A stretch of 20,279 nt of DNA from Bacillota bacterium (lineage in GTDB: Bacteria > Bacillota > Bacilli > Paenibacillales > Paenibacillaceae). Below are positions 7,956-14,043 of this stretch, in pieces. A program made the position numbers and the translations under genes. Position 1 is the stretch's first letter, and every line of letters begins with the position of its first letter. Where the stretch lies: NCBI GenBank assembly GCA_023433615.1, contig JAEZCJ010000140.1:1-20279 (forward strand), written 5' to 3'. A model generated the notes under the pieces. It saw nothing but the letters and a program-made list of their open reading frames with translations. It had not been told where the DNA came from and searched no databases.

Positions 7956-8843
7956 ATGGACAACGGAACGGCAATGGCTAAGCTGGTCATCATTACGGGC
8001 ATGTCAGGAGCAGGCAAGACGATTGCCGTGCAGAGCTTGGAGGATCTCGGCTTCTTCTGCGTAGACAATCTGCCGCCTGTCTTAATACCGAAGTTCGCCG
8101 AGCTGATCGAGTCTTCGAACGGCAAGATCGGCAAGGTCGCGCTTGTCATCGATCTGCGAGGAAGGGAATTCTTCACGGCGCTGTCGGAATCCCTTAACTA
8201 TATGAAGGAACATTACACGATCAGCTTCGAAATCCTGTTCCTGGACGCGACGGACAGCGTGCTTGTGCAGCGCTACAAGGAGAGCCGCAGGCGTCATCCG
8301 CTGGCTCCCGAAGGATTGCCGCTGGAGGGGATCAAGCTGGAGCGCAGGCTGCTCGAGGACCTGAAGGGCATGTCGACCCAAGTGATCGATACGAGCAGCT
8401 TGAAGCCGGCGAAGCTGAAGGAGCAGATCATCTCGCGATTCACGACCAGCGATCAAGGCGTGTTCGCCGTTAATATGACATCCTTCGGGTACAAGTACGG
8501 CATTCCGATCGATGCGGACCTCATCTTCGATTGCCGATTCCTTCCGAACCCGCACTACGTGGATCATCTGCGTCCGAATACGGGGCAGCATCCCGAAGTG
8601 TATGAGTACGTCATGAAATGGCCGGAGACGCAGACGTTCCTGACGAAACTGCTCGATATGCTGCATTACTTGATTCCGATGTACGAGAAGGAAGGCAAGA
8701 GCCAACTGGTCGTCGGCATCGGCTGCACCGGCGGGAAGCACCGTTCGGTGGCAATCGCCGAATATCTGGGCAAGATGCTGGGCAGCAGCGATACGGAGGC
8801 CGTGCGCGTCAGCCATCGCGACGCCGATCGAGATCGACATTGA
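7956..8843 (+). CDS. rapZ: RNase adapter / nucleotide-binding protein RapZ (YvcJ)
   Basis: The 295-residue protein is RapZ/YvcJ. It has an N-terminal P-loop domain with Walker A GMSGAGKT (15-22) and the family motif FFCVDNLPP (33-41). A middle stretch reads KYGIPIDADLIFDCRFLPNP, and the C-terminal domain contains GCTGGKHRSVAIAEYL, a phosphate-binding loop. In enterobacteria RapZ directs RNase E to the small RNA GlmZ and senses glucosamine-6-phosphate. In B. subtilis YvcJ binds and hydrolyses nucleotides and affects competence. Those roles come from the family. AGGGGG at about 7941-7946 supports ATG 7956; ATG 7974 is an alternative. The gene is followed 13 bases later by yvcK, the usual partner order in Firmicutes and Actinobacteria. 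Confidence 0.96.
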   Translation: MDNGTAMAKLVIITGMSGAGKTIAVQSLEDLGFFCVDNLPPVLIPKFAELIESSNGKIGKVALVIDLRGREFFTALSESLNYMKEHYTISFEILFLDATDSVLVQRYKESRRRHPLAPEGLPLEGIKLERRLLEDLKGMSTQVIDTSSLKPAKLKEQIISRFTTSDQGVFAVNMTSFGYKYGIPIDADLIFDCRFLPNPHYVDHLRPNTGQHPEVYEYVMKWPETQTFLTKLLDMLHYLIPMYEKEGKSQLVVGIGCTGGKHRSVAIAEYLGKMLGSSDTEAVRVSHRDADRDRH

Positions 8844-8856
8844 TGATGAGGATGAG

Positions 8857-9852
8857 GTGAGTGACCTGCAGGTGAATGTCCAGCAAGAATTGCCTCGTAT
8901 CGTCGTGATCGGAGGCGGAACAGGTCTGTCGGTCATGTTAAGAGGGCTTAAGGAGAAGCCGGTCCATATTACGGCGATCGTGACGGTTGCCGATGACGGC
9001 GGCAGCTCGGGCATTCTGAGGAGCGAGCTGCAAATTCCTCCTCCGGGCGATATCCGTAACGTGCTTATGGCACTGGCGGATGTCGAGCCCCTTCTGACGA
9101 AGCTGTTGAAGTACCGCTTCACGAACGGCAACGGTCTTGCCGGGCATAGTCTCGGCAACTTGATGCTGGCCGCCATGACCGACATCACGGGCGATTTCGT
9201 GACCGGCGTACGCGAGCTGAGCCGCGTCTTGGCGGTCCGAGGGCGCGTGCTCCCTGCAGCCGCGCACGGCACGGTGCTGAAGGCCGTCATGTCGGACGGC
9301 TCGGTCGTCACCGGCGAATCGATGATTCCGAAGGCGCGGGGCAAGATCAAACGGGTGTTCATTGAACCGGCAGGGGCCGAGCCGCTGCCGGAAGCGGTCG
9401 AAGCGATCCGGGAGGCCGATGCGATCATCATCGGACCGGGCAGCCTCTATACGAGCATCATGCCGAATCTATGCGTACAAGGGCTGGCTGACGCCGTGCT
9501 GCAGTCAGATGCGATCAAGATGTTCGTCTGCAACGTCATGACGCAGCCGGGCGAGACGGACGGCTACACGGTAAGCAATCATCTGGATGCGATTACGGAG
9601 CATATCGGGGAAGATCTGTTCCATTATGTAATCGTGAACAACGGCGACATTCCCGACGACGTGCTGGAGCGGTATGCCGAAGAGGGCTCCGAGGCCGTCA
9701 TCGTCGATTATGAAGAGCTGAGCGGCCGCAACGTGAAGCTGATCGCGGATCGTCTTTTAATGTTCAATACCTATCTGAGGCATGACGCCGCACGCTTAAG
9801 CCATCATATCTATCAACTGGTCGAGAATTGGATGTCCAAGAAGAAGAGGTGA
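8857..9852 (+). CDS. yvcK: YvcK family protein (gluconeogenesis factor, UDP-GlcNAc-binding)
   Basis: The 331-residue protein carries the YvcK/CofD-like Rossmann fold: VVIGGGTGLSVMLRGLK (16-32), VADDGGSSG, PPPGDIRNVL, GHSLGNLMLAA and GPGSLYTSIMPNL, all family hallmarks. In B. subtilis YvcK is needed for growth and normal shape on gluconeogenic carbon sources and binds UDP-sugars; this is established family knowledge. The start is GTG, chosen because GAGG at 8848-8851 is suitably spaced and because it leaves a short N-terminal lead before the GGGTG motif, as in relatives. A GTG at 8872 is a possible alternative. It lies between rapZ and whiA in the widely conserved rapZ-yvcK-whiA cluster. Confidence 0.96.
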   Translation: MSDLQVNVQQELPRIVVIGGGTGLSVMLRGLKEKPVHITAIVTVADDGGSSGILRSELQIPPPGDIRNVLMALADVEPLLTKLLKYRFTNGNGLAGHSLGNLMLAAMTDITGDFVTGVRELSRVLAVRGRVLPAAAHGTVLKAVMSDGSVVTGESMIPKARGKIKRVFIEPAGAEPLPEAVEAIREADAIIIGPGSLYTSIMPNLCVQGLADAVLQSDAIKMFVCNVMTQPGETDGYTVSNHLDAITEHIGEDLFHYVIVNNGDIPDDVLERYAEEGSEAVIVDYEELSGRNVKLIADRLLMFNTYLRHDAARLSHHIYQLVENWMSKKKR

Positions 9853-9858
9853 GACAAG

Positions 9859-10788
9859 GTGTCCTTTGCGGCCCAAACCAAAAAAGAACTAACGATGGTG
9901 GAGGCGGACGCGTGCTGCGAAGTAGCGGAACTGTCTGCCCTCATCCGAATGAACGGTTCGGTCCAAGTGTCCAACCGTAAGGTCATCCTCGACATCTCGA
10001 CGGAAAATGCGGCCATCGCGAGACGAATCTATACGTTGATTAAGAAGCAATTCGACGTGCACACCGAGCTCCTCGTCCGCAAGAAGATGCGCCTCAAGAA
10101 AAATAACGTGTACATCGTGCGCATTCCGGCGAGGGTGCAGGAAATTCTTGCGGAGCTGAAGATCGTCTCGGAAGGCTTCGTGTTCAACCAAGGCATCGAC
10201 AAGGAGATCATCAAGAAGCCGTGCTGCAAGCGCTCCTATCTGCGTGGGGCGTTCCTGGCCGGCGGCTCCGTCAACAACCCGGAAGGCTCGTCCTATCACC
10301 TGGAGATCGCCACCTTGTATGAGGAGCATTGCCAATCGCTCGTCGAGCTCGCGAATCGATTCGATCTGAATGCCCGGTGTATCGAACGGAAGAAGGGCTT
10401 CATATTCTATATCAAGGAAGGCGAGAAGATCATCGAGCTGCTCAGCATTATCGGCGCGCATCAAGCCCTGTTCAAGTTCGAGGATGTGCGGATCATGCGC
10501 GACATGCGGAATTCGGTCAATCGGATCGTCAACTGCGAGACGGCGAACTTGAACAAGACGATCGGCGCGGCCGTCCGTCAGATCGATAACATCAAACTGC
10601 TGCAGAAGGAGATCGGACTCGAGAACCTGCCGGACAAACTGCGCGAGGTTGCCGAAGTCCGTCTTGCCCACCCGGATATTAACCTGAAGGAGGTAGGCGA
10701 CCTGCTGAAGGGCTCCGTCAGCAAATCGGGCGTGAACCATCGGCTGCGCAAAATTGACGAATTGGCCGAAAAAATTCGGAACGGGTAA
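9859..10788 (+). CDS. whiA: DNA-binding protein WhiA
   Basis: WhiA is needed for sporulation septation in Streptomyces and affects cell division and chromosome segregation in Bacillus. The 309-residue protein has the N-terminal WhiA domain (about 1-90), a LAGLIDADG-endonuclease-like fold with the degenerate motif RGAFLAGGSVNNPE (129-142), which lacks the catalytic acids of homing enzymes, and a C-terminal helix-turn-helix (about 245-305: LREVAEVRLAHPDINLKEVGD onward). The start is GTG at 9859. Its ribosome binding site, GAGGTGA (9846-9852), overlaps the yvcK stop, so translation is probably coupled. It is followed by a separately promoted HPr-like gene. Confidence 0.97.
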   Translation: MSFAAQTKKELTMVEADACCEVAELSALIRMNGSVQVSNRKVILDISTENAAIARRIYTLIKKQFDVHTELLVRKKMRLKKNNVYIVRIPARVQEILAELKIVSEGFVFNQGIDKEIIKKPCCKRSYLRGAFLAGGSVNNPEGSSYHLEIATLYEEHCQSLVELANRFDLNARCIERKKGFIFYIKEGEKIIELLSIIGAHQALFKFEDVRIMRDMRNSVNRIVNCETANLNKTIGAAVRQIDNIKLLQKEIGLENLPDKLREVAEVRLAHPDINLKEVGDLLKGSVSKSGVNHRLRKIDELAEKIRNG

Positions 10789-10829
10789 GCTGCAGGCGTG
10801 CGGTGAGCCTAGTCTCTTGCCGACATTAG

Positions 10830-10838
10830 TGTTATAAT
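10830..10838 (+). promoter_or_regulatory. Predicted extended -10 promoter of the HPr-family gene
   Basis: TGTTATAAT (TGn + perfect TATAAT). No good -35 lies at 16-18 bases upstream. Transcription from here gives a leader of about 90 nucleotides that starts with a small AGGC/GCCT hairpin (10840-10852). Independent expression from whiA is therefore likely, though read-through is possible. Confidence 0.6.
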
Positions 10839-10933
10839 AAGGCAAAAAGCCTGACCGATTGCGAGATGCAACAATCCCGCTTCATAGCTAGTTACCGTGA
10901 GCGAAGGAAAATTCATATAGGGGGCATGGTTCA

Positions 10934-11203
10934 ATGACAAGGCAACCGGTTGTCGTACGATTGAAGACCGGACTTCATGCTAGACCGGCAGCGCTATTCG
11001 TGCAAGAAGCGAATAAGTTCTCTTCGGAAGTATTCGTGGAGAAGGATGACAAGAAGGTGAACGCGAAATCGATCATGGGCATCATGAGCCTCGCGATCAG
11101 TTCGGGCACGGAAGTGACGATAAGCGCGGACGGTTCGGATGCGGAGCAGGCTGTAACCGCTTTAGTCACGCTGGTGAGCAAGGAAGAACTCGAGAACCAA
11201 TAA
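10934..11203 (+). CDS. HPr-family phosphocarrier protein, Crh-like with intact His15
   Basis: The 89-residue protein is an HPr-fold protein. His15 lies in KTGLHARPAA, the site that PTS enzyme I phosphorylates in HPr. Ser46 lies in VNAKSIMGIM, the regulatory site for HPr kinase. Its sequence (VRLKTGL, ARPAALFVQEAN, KKVNAKSIMG) is closer to B. subtilis Crh than to PtsH as I recall them, and its place after whiA is that of crh; Crh has Gln15, this has His15. It may serve in catabolite repression with CcpA, and may also carry phosphate. No ptsI follows, so it is probably not the general PTS HPr. The ribosome binding site is AGGGGG near 10919-10924. A terminator follows at 11228. The name is left open between crh and ptsH. 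Confidence 0.93.
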   Translation: MTRQPVVVRLKTGLHARPAALFVQEANKFSSEVFVEKDDKKVNAKSIMGIMSLAISSGTEVTISADGSDAEQAVTALVTLVSKEELENQ

Positions 11204-11227
11204 GCATATGCTGCAAGCGCAGTAACG

Positions 11228-11251
11228 AAAGCACCCTAGGGGTGCTTTTTT
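11228..11251 (+). terminator. Rho-independent terminator after the HPr-family gene
   Basis: A GCACCC (11231-11236) / GGGTGC (11240-11245) stem with a 3-base loop, flanked by A-run and T-run (TTTTTT, 11246-11251), ends the + strand unit. It faces the sda terminator of the opposite strand 60 bases away. Confidence 0.9.
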
Positions 11252-11310
11252 GGCGTTAGAGCAGATCGAAGGGACAGGATGGTCGAAGGGGCAAAAGGAA
11301 AGGCGAATGC

Positions 11311-11336
11311 AAAAAAAAAGCCGCCAATAGGCAGCC
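11311..11336 (-). terminator. Rho-independent terminator after sda
   Basis: On the - strand a GCTGCC / GGCGGC stem (11335-11330 with 11325-11320, one G-T pair) with a 4-base loop is followed by nine T residues (11319-11311). It begins 5 bases past the sda stop codon, which strongly supports sda being an expressed gene. Confidence 0.85.
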
Positions 11337-11339
11337 AAA

Positions 11340-11525
11340 TCAGATGGTATAAGAGTCGGGCAGGGCATCCGCGTCGATGTTGCGTGAGCGGAGCGCGTCC
11401 TCGATGAGCCGGATGAATTCTTGCGACAGCTTCATGGCCTTGGCTTCGAGATAGACCTCGATCAGATGCTCGTCGTTGAGCGGTCTGAGAAGCATCGACT
11501 TGTCTTGCATCGGCATGTTCGGCAT
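11340..11525 (-). CDS. sda: Sporulation histidine kinase inhibitor Sda
   Basis: Sda is a small helical-hairpin protein that blocks the autokinase step of sporulation kinases such as KinA, delaying sporulation when replication is disturbed. The frame contains LNDEHLIEVYLEAKAMKL and SQEFIRLIEDALRSR, which align with B. subtilis Sda (LSDELLIESYFKATEMNL, NRDFIELIENEIKRR, from memory). Leu33 and Phe37 here match Leu21 and Phe25 of that protein, reported as kinase-contacting. I choose ATG 11525 (61 residues) because AGAAGG (11539-11534) is spaced 8 bases upstream. ATG 11516 with GAGG, or later ATGs at 11510 or 11495, are possible; the known protein is about 46 residues. An open frame extends upstream but shows no similarity. 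A terminator follows at once. Confidence 0.85.
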   Translation of the reverse strand: MPNMPMQDKSMLLRPLNDEHLIEVYLEAKAMKLSQEFIRLIEDALRSRNIDADALPDSYTI

Positions 11526-11692
11526 CCTCGATGCCTTCTGGCCGTATGAAGGCCATGTCCGCTCTGCAACAGATGAAGCACCGCCCTGGACAGGCTCATA
11601 AGACTTTATGGAACGTACGGGCATAAAGAGGTTCGAAAAACGCATATGCAGCACTCCAATGGAAAATTTTCAAGAATCAATCTACAAATGGA

Positions 11693-11709
11693 GGATACTG
11701 TAAGTATCC
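11693..11709. promoter_or_regulatory. Perfect 7-bp inverted repeat in the sda leader (possible operator)
   Basis: GGATACT (11693-11699), 3-base centre, AGTATCC (11703-11709). It lies just downstream of a predicted - strand start point for sda. I do not recognise the binding factor. No T-run follows on either strand, so it is not an intrinsic terminator. Confidence 0.4.
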
Positions 11710-11717
11710 GTATGGTT

Positions 11718-11726
11718 ATCATAACA
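11718..11726 (-). promoter_or_regulatory. Candidate extended -10 promoter for sda
   Basis: The - strand reads TGTTATGAT (11726 down to 11718), an extended -10 with one mismatch; the -35 region is weak. Transcription would start near 11711 and give a leader of about 185 nucleotides before the sda ATG. The 11526-11800 stretch holds no gene that I can see, only this and the palindromes. Confidence 0.35.
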
Positions 11727-11800
11727 CGTGAATGTTCATACGTAAGGTGCTGTTGGAGCAGTCCAATTTCCATTGACAAATCGTTCACATTATGTTAAAG

Positions 11801-11830
11801 AAAAAGCCTGCCCCAAGAAGGGGCAGGCTT
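11801..11830 (-). terminator. Rho-independent terminator after clpP
   Basis: A perfect 11-bp stem, AAGCCTGCCCC / GGGGCAGGCTT (11804-11814 with 11820-11830), has a 5-base loop and a T-run on the - strand. It begins 17 bases past the clpP stop and separates clpP from sda. Confidence 0.92.
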
Positions 11831-11846
11831 GTGGTCGGTGCAGCGA

Positions 11847-12434
11847 TCAGATCTTCTCGATGACCTTGTCGACGAGACCGTAGTTCATCGCTTCCTCCGC
11901 GGACATGAAGTAGTCGCGGTCCGTGTCTTTCTCGATCCGCTCCAGCGGCTGTCCGCTGCGCTCTGCGAGAATGCCGTTCAGCTTGTCGCGCATCTTCAGG
12001 ATTCGCTTCGCGCGAATCTCGATGTCGCTCGCTTGCCCCTCGGCACCGCCCAGCGGCTGGTGAATCATGACTTCGCTGTTCGGCAGCGCGTAACGTTTGC
12101 CCTTGGCGCCTGCCGTCAGCAGGAATGCGCCCATGGAAGCAGCCATGCCGACGCAGATCGTCGATACGTCCGGCTTAATGAACTGCATGGTGTCATAGAT
12201 GGCCATGCCGGAAGTGATCGAACCGCCGGGGCTGTTGATGTACAGGCTGATATCCTTCTCCGGATCATCCGCCGCCAGGAAGAGCATCTGCGCGATAATC
12301 GAGTTAGCGACCAAATCGTTGACTCCCGTGCCGAGGAAAATGATGCGGTCCTTGAGCAGGCGCGAATAGATGTCATAGGCCCGTTCGCCGCGGTTGCTCT
12401 GTTCGATAACCATAGGTACAAAATTCATATCCAT
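11847..12434 (-). CDS. clpP: ATP-dependent Clp protease proteolytic subunit ClpP
   Basis: ClpP is the serine peptidase that forms the 14-subunit chamber working with ClpC, ClpX or ClpE ATPases in the cytosol. The 195-residue protein has the catalytic triad Ser100 (GMAASMGA), His125 (VMIHQPLGG) and Asp174 (DTDRDYF), and the SLYINSPGGSI segment of the oxyanion region. I start at ATG 12434 because CGGAGG lies 8 bases upstream; the ATG two codons later (MNFVP) is where the B. subtilis protein begins and is possible. A longer open frame back to 12575 runs through the promoter and is not coding. A CtsR operator overlaps the -35 box, so heat and protein stress should induce it. Confidence 0.97.
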   Translation of the reverse strand: MDMNFVPMVIEQSNRGERAYDIYSRLLKDRIIFLGTGVNDLVANSIIAQMLFLAADDPEKDISLYINSPGGSITSGMAIYDTMQFIKPDVSTICVGMAASMGAFLLTAGAKGKRYALPNSEVMIHQPLGGAEGQASDIEIRAKRILKMRDKLNGILAERSGQPLERIEKDTDRDYFMSAEEAMNYGLVDKVIEKI

Positions 12435-12494
12435 GCTTGCAGCCTCCGATCGGATTGGTGTAGTCGGTAAGAAACATTGCTTGCTGTAATCATC

Positions 12495-12523
12495 ATAATA
12501 GCGGAATCGCGGGTAAAAGTCAA
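12495..12523 (-). promoter_or_regulatory. Predicted SigA promoter of clpP
   Basis: On the - strand TTGACT (12523-12518), 17-base spacer, TATTAT (12500-12495). The -35 box is part of the CtsR operator. The leader is about 55 nucleotides long. Confidence 0.8.
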
Positions 12524-12534
12524 AGATAGTCAAA
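12518..12534. promoter_or_regulatory. CtsR operator upstream of clpP
   Basis: AGTCAAA-GAT-AGTCAAA on the + strand is a perfect match to the CtsR heptad direct repeat (RGTCAAA NAN RGTCAAA). It covers the clpP -35 hexamer. CtsR represses class III heat-shock genes in Firmicutes; no ctsR gene is in this window. Confidence 0.92.
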
Positions 12535-12545
12535 CAATCGGAAAC

Positions 12546-12568
12546 AAAAAAGCCGGCAAGCCGACTTC
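12546..12568 (-). terminator. Terminator after tRNA-Arg
   Basis: On the - strand a GTCGG/CCGGC-type stem (AAGTCGGCTTGCCGGCTT, one G-T pair, 4-base loop) is followed by TTTTTT. It lies 12 bases past the tRNA 3' end and just upstream of the clpP promoter region. Confidence 0.75.
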
Positions 12569-12580
12569 GGTTCATTATAG

Positions 12581-12655
12581 TGGCGCGCCCGCTAGGAATC
12601 GAACCTAGATCTCAGGCTCCGGAGGCCTACGTCATATCCATTGGACCACGGGCGC
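12581..12655 (-). tRNA. tRNA-Arg (anticodon CCG)
   Basis: The - strand folds as a tRNA: acceptor stem GCGCCCG/CGGGCGC (7 bp), a D arm, anticodon stem TAGGC/GCCTG with loop CTCCGGA giving anticodon CCG (reads CGG), a 4-base variable loop, and a CTAGG/CCTAG T arm with loop TTCGATT. Discriminator G and an encoded CCA follow. A tRNA-Arg near clpP is also found in B. subtilis. Confidence 0.95.
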
Positions 12656-12676
12656 AAACTTAGGATAGCGAGATTC

Positions 12677-12705
12677 ATTATAGGCGATAGGAATCCAAAA
12701 AGCAA
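12677..12705 (-). promoter_or_regulatory. Predicted promoter of tRNA-Arg
   Basis: On the - strand TTGCTT (12705-12700), 17-base spacer, perfect TATAAT (12682-12677), placed about 20 bases before the tRNA 5' end. Confidence 0.75.
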
Positions 12706-12775
12706 GGCGAACGGCAAAAATAAAAAAGCAGAGAAAAAAATGGCTGAGACAGCGGTTACATAGGGGCATTCCGTC

Positions 12776-12804
12776 TTGCGCATTATAGAGAAGTTGGTTA
12801 TGAT
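12776..12804 (+). promoter_or_regulatory. Predicted SigA promoter of the cggR-gap operon
   Basis: TTGCGC (12776-12781), 17-base spacer, TATGAT (12799-12804). The expected start point, near 12811, coincides with the first base of the CggR operator. Confidence 0.7.
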
Positions 12805-12810
12805 TGATGT

Positions 12811-12846
12811 GGGACATAAAACAGAATACCGGGACATTATACGTCC
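12811..12846 (+). promoter_or_regulatory. CggR operator (two half-operators)
   Basis: GGGACATAAAACAGAA (left part) and GGGACATTATACGTCC (right part, GGGAC-N6-CGTCC) occur in tandem 20 bases apart. This repeats the arrangement of the B. subtilis CggR operator, with a more palindromic right site (GGGACATATAATGTCC there, from memory). It lies directly downstream of the predicted promoter, where bound CggR could block elongation. Autoregulation of cggR-gap is therefore expected. Confidence 0.85.
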
Positions 12847-12896
12847 AATATCGTGAGACGCGGAATGCGACGACGGCTCGGGAGTGACGGCAAGCT

Positions 12897-13943
12897 ATGA
12901 TACGAAGGTTCATGGATCTGCAGCAGCGGCTTCTGCCGGATCTGCTCGATGTCATGAAGAGAAGGTATGCGATTCTGAACCGCGTAATGGCCGCCGATGT
13001 CATGGGACGGAGAGCGCTGGCAGCAGCGGTCGATATGACGGAACGGACGCTTCGCGCGGAGACGGACTTCCTGCGTGCGCAGGGATTGCTGGAGAGCAAC
13101 GTATCCGGCATGCGCATAACCGAAGCGGGTCGGCAGCTGGTTGAGGCATTAGCCCCTATGATCAAGGAGATGTCAGGACTAGCCGAGTTGGAGCAGAAGA
13201 TCAGCCGGCACTTCGGCCTGCAACAGGTCGTCATCGTGCCTGGCGACGCCGATGAATCGCCTGAGACGAAGCGGGAGCTGGGCAAGGCAGGCGGTCAGGT
13301 GCTGATCGGCTCGATGCATGACGATGATGTCGTGGCGGTGACGGGCGGATCGACGATCGCGGCGTTAGCCAGCCAATTGACGGTCACGGTACCGCTGAGA
13401 CGAGCGCAGTTCGTGCCGGCGCGAGGCGGGCTCGGCGAGAGCGTGGACTACCAAGCGAACACGATTGCTTCGACGATGGCGAAGCGCACCGGAGCAGGCT
13501 ACCGCCTGCTGCATGTACCCGACCATCTCAGCGAGGAAGCCTATAATTCGCTGATGCAGGAGCCGAACATTCGCGAAGTCGTGGACGCCGTTCGAAAAGC
13601 TCGAATCGTCGTGCACGGGATCGGAGACGCTATAGTAATGGCACGCAGGCGCAAGGTGGACCAGAAGACGATCGAAGCCATTCAGGCGGAGGGCGCGCTG
13701 GCCGAGGCGCTCGGTTATTATTTTGACCGTCAGGGCGCTGTCATCCATCGCATGTCTACCGTCGGACTTCGAATCGACGATCTCAGCGCGGCAGAGTTCG
13801 TCATTGCGATCGCCGGGGGAGGCAGCAAGGGAGAGGCCATCGCGGCGGTGCTGCGGTTCGGTCAAGCCGATGTACTCGTCACCGACGAAGGCGCGGCACG
13901 CAGGCTGAATGCCATTATCGATCAAGAGCAAGTGCAGGAATAA
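12897..13943 (+). CDS. cggR: Central glycolytic genes regulator CggR
   Basis: CggR is a SorC-family repressor of the gap operon; in B. subtilis fructose-1,6-bisphosphate releases it. The 348-residue protein has an N-terminal helix-turn-helix at about 36-64 (GRRALAAAVDMTERTLRAE region). A sugar-phosphate binding domain follows from about 100, with TGGST (phosphate-binding turn), ARGGLGE, HGIGDA and AGGGSKGEAI. The start LLPDLL lead matches the B. subtilis N terminus in length when ATG 12897 is used. The ribosome binding site there (GGGAG) is distant, and ATG 12912 with a nearby AAGG is an alternative. The operator upstream and gap downstream fix the identity. The gene ends 100 bases before gap. 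Confidence 0.96.
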   Translation: MIRRFMDLQQRLLPDLLDVMKRRYAILNRVMAADVMGRRALAAAVDMTERTLRAETDFLRAQGLLESNVSGMRITEAGRQLVEALAPMIKEMSGLAELEQKISRHFGLQQVVIVPGDADESPETKRELGKAGGQVLIGSMHDDDVVAVTGGSTIAALASQLTVTVPLRRAQFVPARGGLGESVDYQANTIASTMAKRTGAGYRLLHVPDHLSEEAYNSLMQEPNIREVVDAVRKARIVVHGIGDAIVMARRRKVDQKTIEAIQAEGALAEALGYYFDRQGAVIHRMSTVGLRIDDLSAAEFVIAIAGGGSKGEAIAAVLRFGQADVLVTDEGAARRLNAIIDQEQVQE

Positions 13944-14013
13944 GCGCAGGACAGGAAAGTTATCCTGACGTCAGACGCGCAAGTTGGACGCGGCTCACGT
14001 CTTGAGATATATG

Positions 14014-14019
14014 TATAAT
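14014..14019 (+). promoter_or_regulatory. Possible -10 element before gap
   Basis: A perfect TATAAT lies 24 bases before the gap ATG, but no -35 hexamer is present at a usable distance and there is no TGn extension. It could be a weak internal promoter or chance. Confidence 0.3.
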
Positions 14020-14043
14020 CCAATCTTAGGAGGATGAAGAATT

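Noticed and set aside
11236..11556. 106-residue - strand open frame overlapping sda
   Set aside because: It reads through both the sda and HPr terminators in another frame, whereas the sda frame matches a known family.
11700..11760. DnaA or LexA boxes upstream of sda
   Set aside because: TTATCATAA and GAATGTTC resemble parts of these motifs but miss key positions of TTATCCACA and GAAC-N4-GTTC.
12435..12575. 47-residue N-terminal extension of ClpP
   Set aside because: It covers the promoter and CtsR operator; the family starts at 12434 or 12428.
12592..12837. 81-residue - strand open frame
   Set aside because: It runs through the tRNA-Arg gene and its promoter; its C terminus is translated tRNA.
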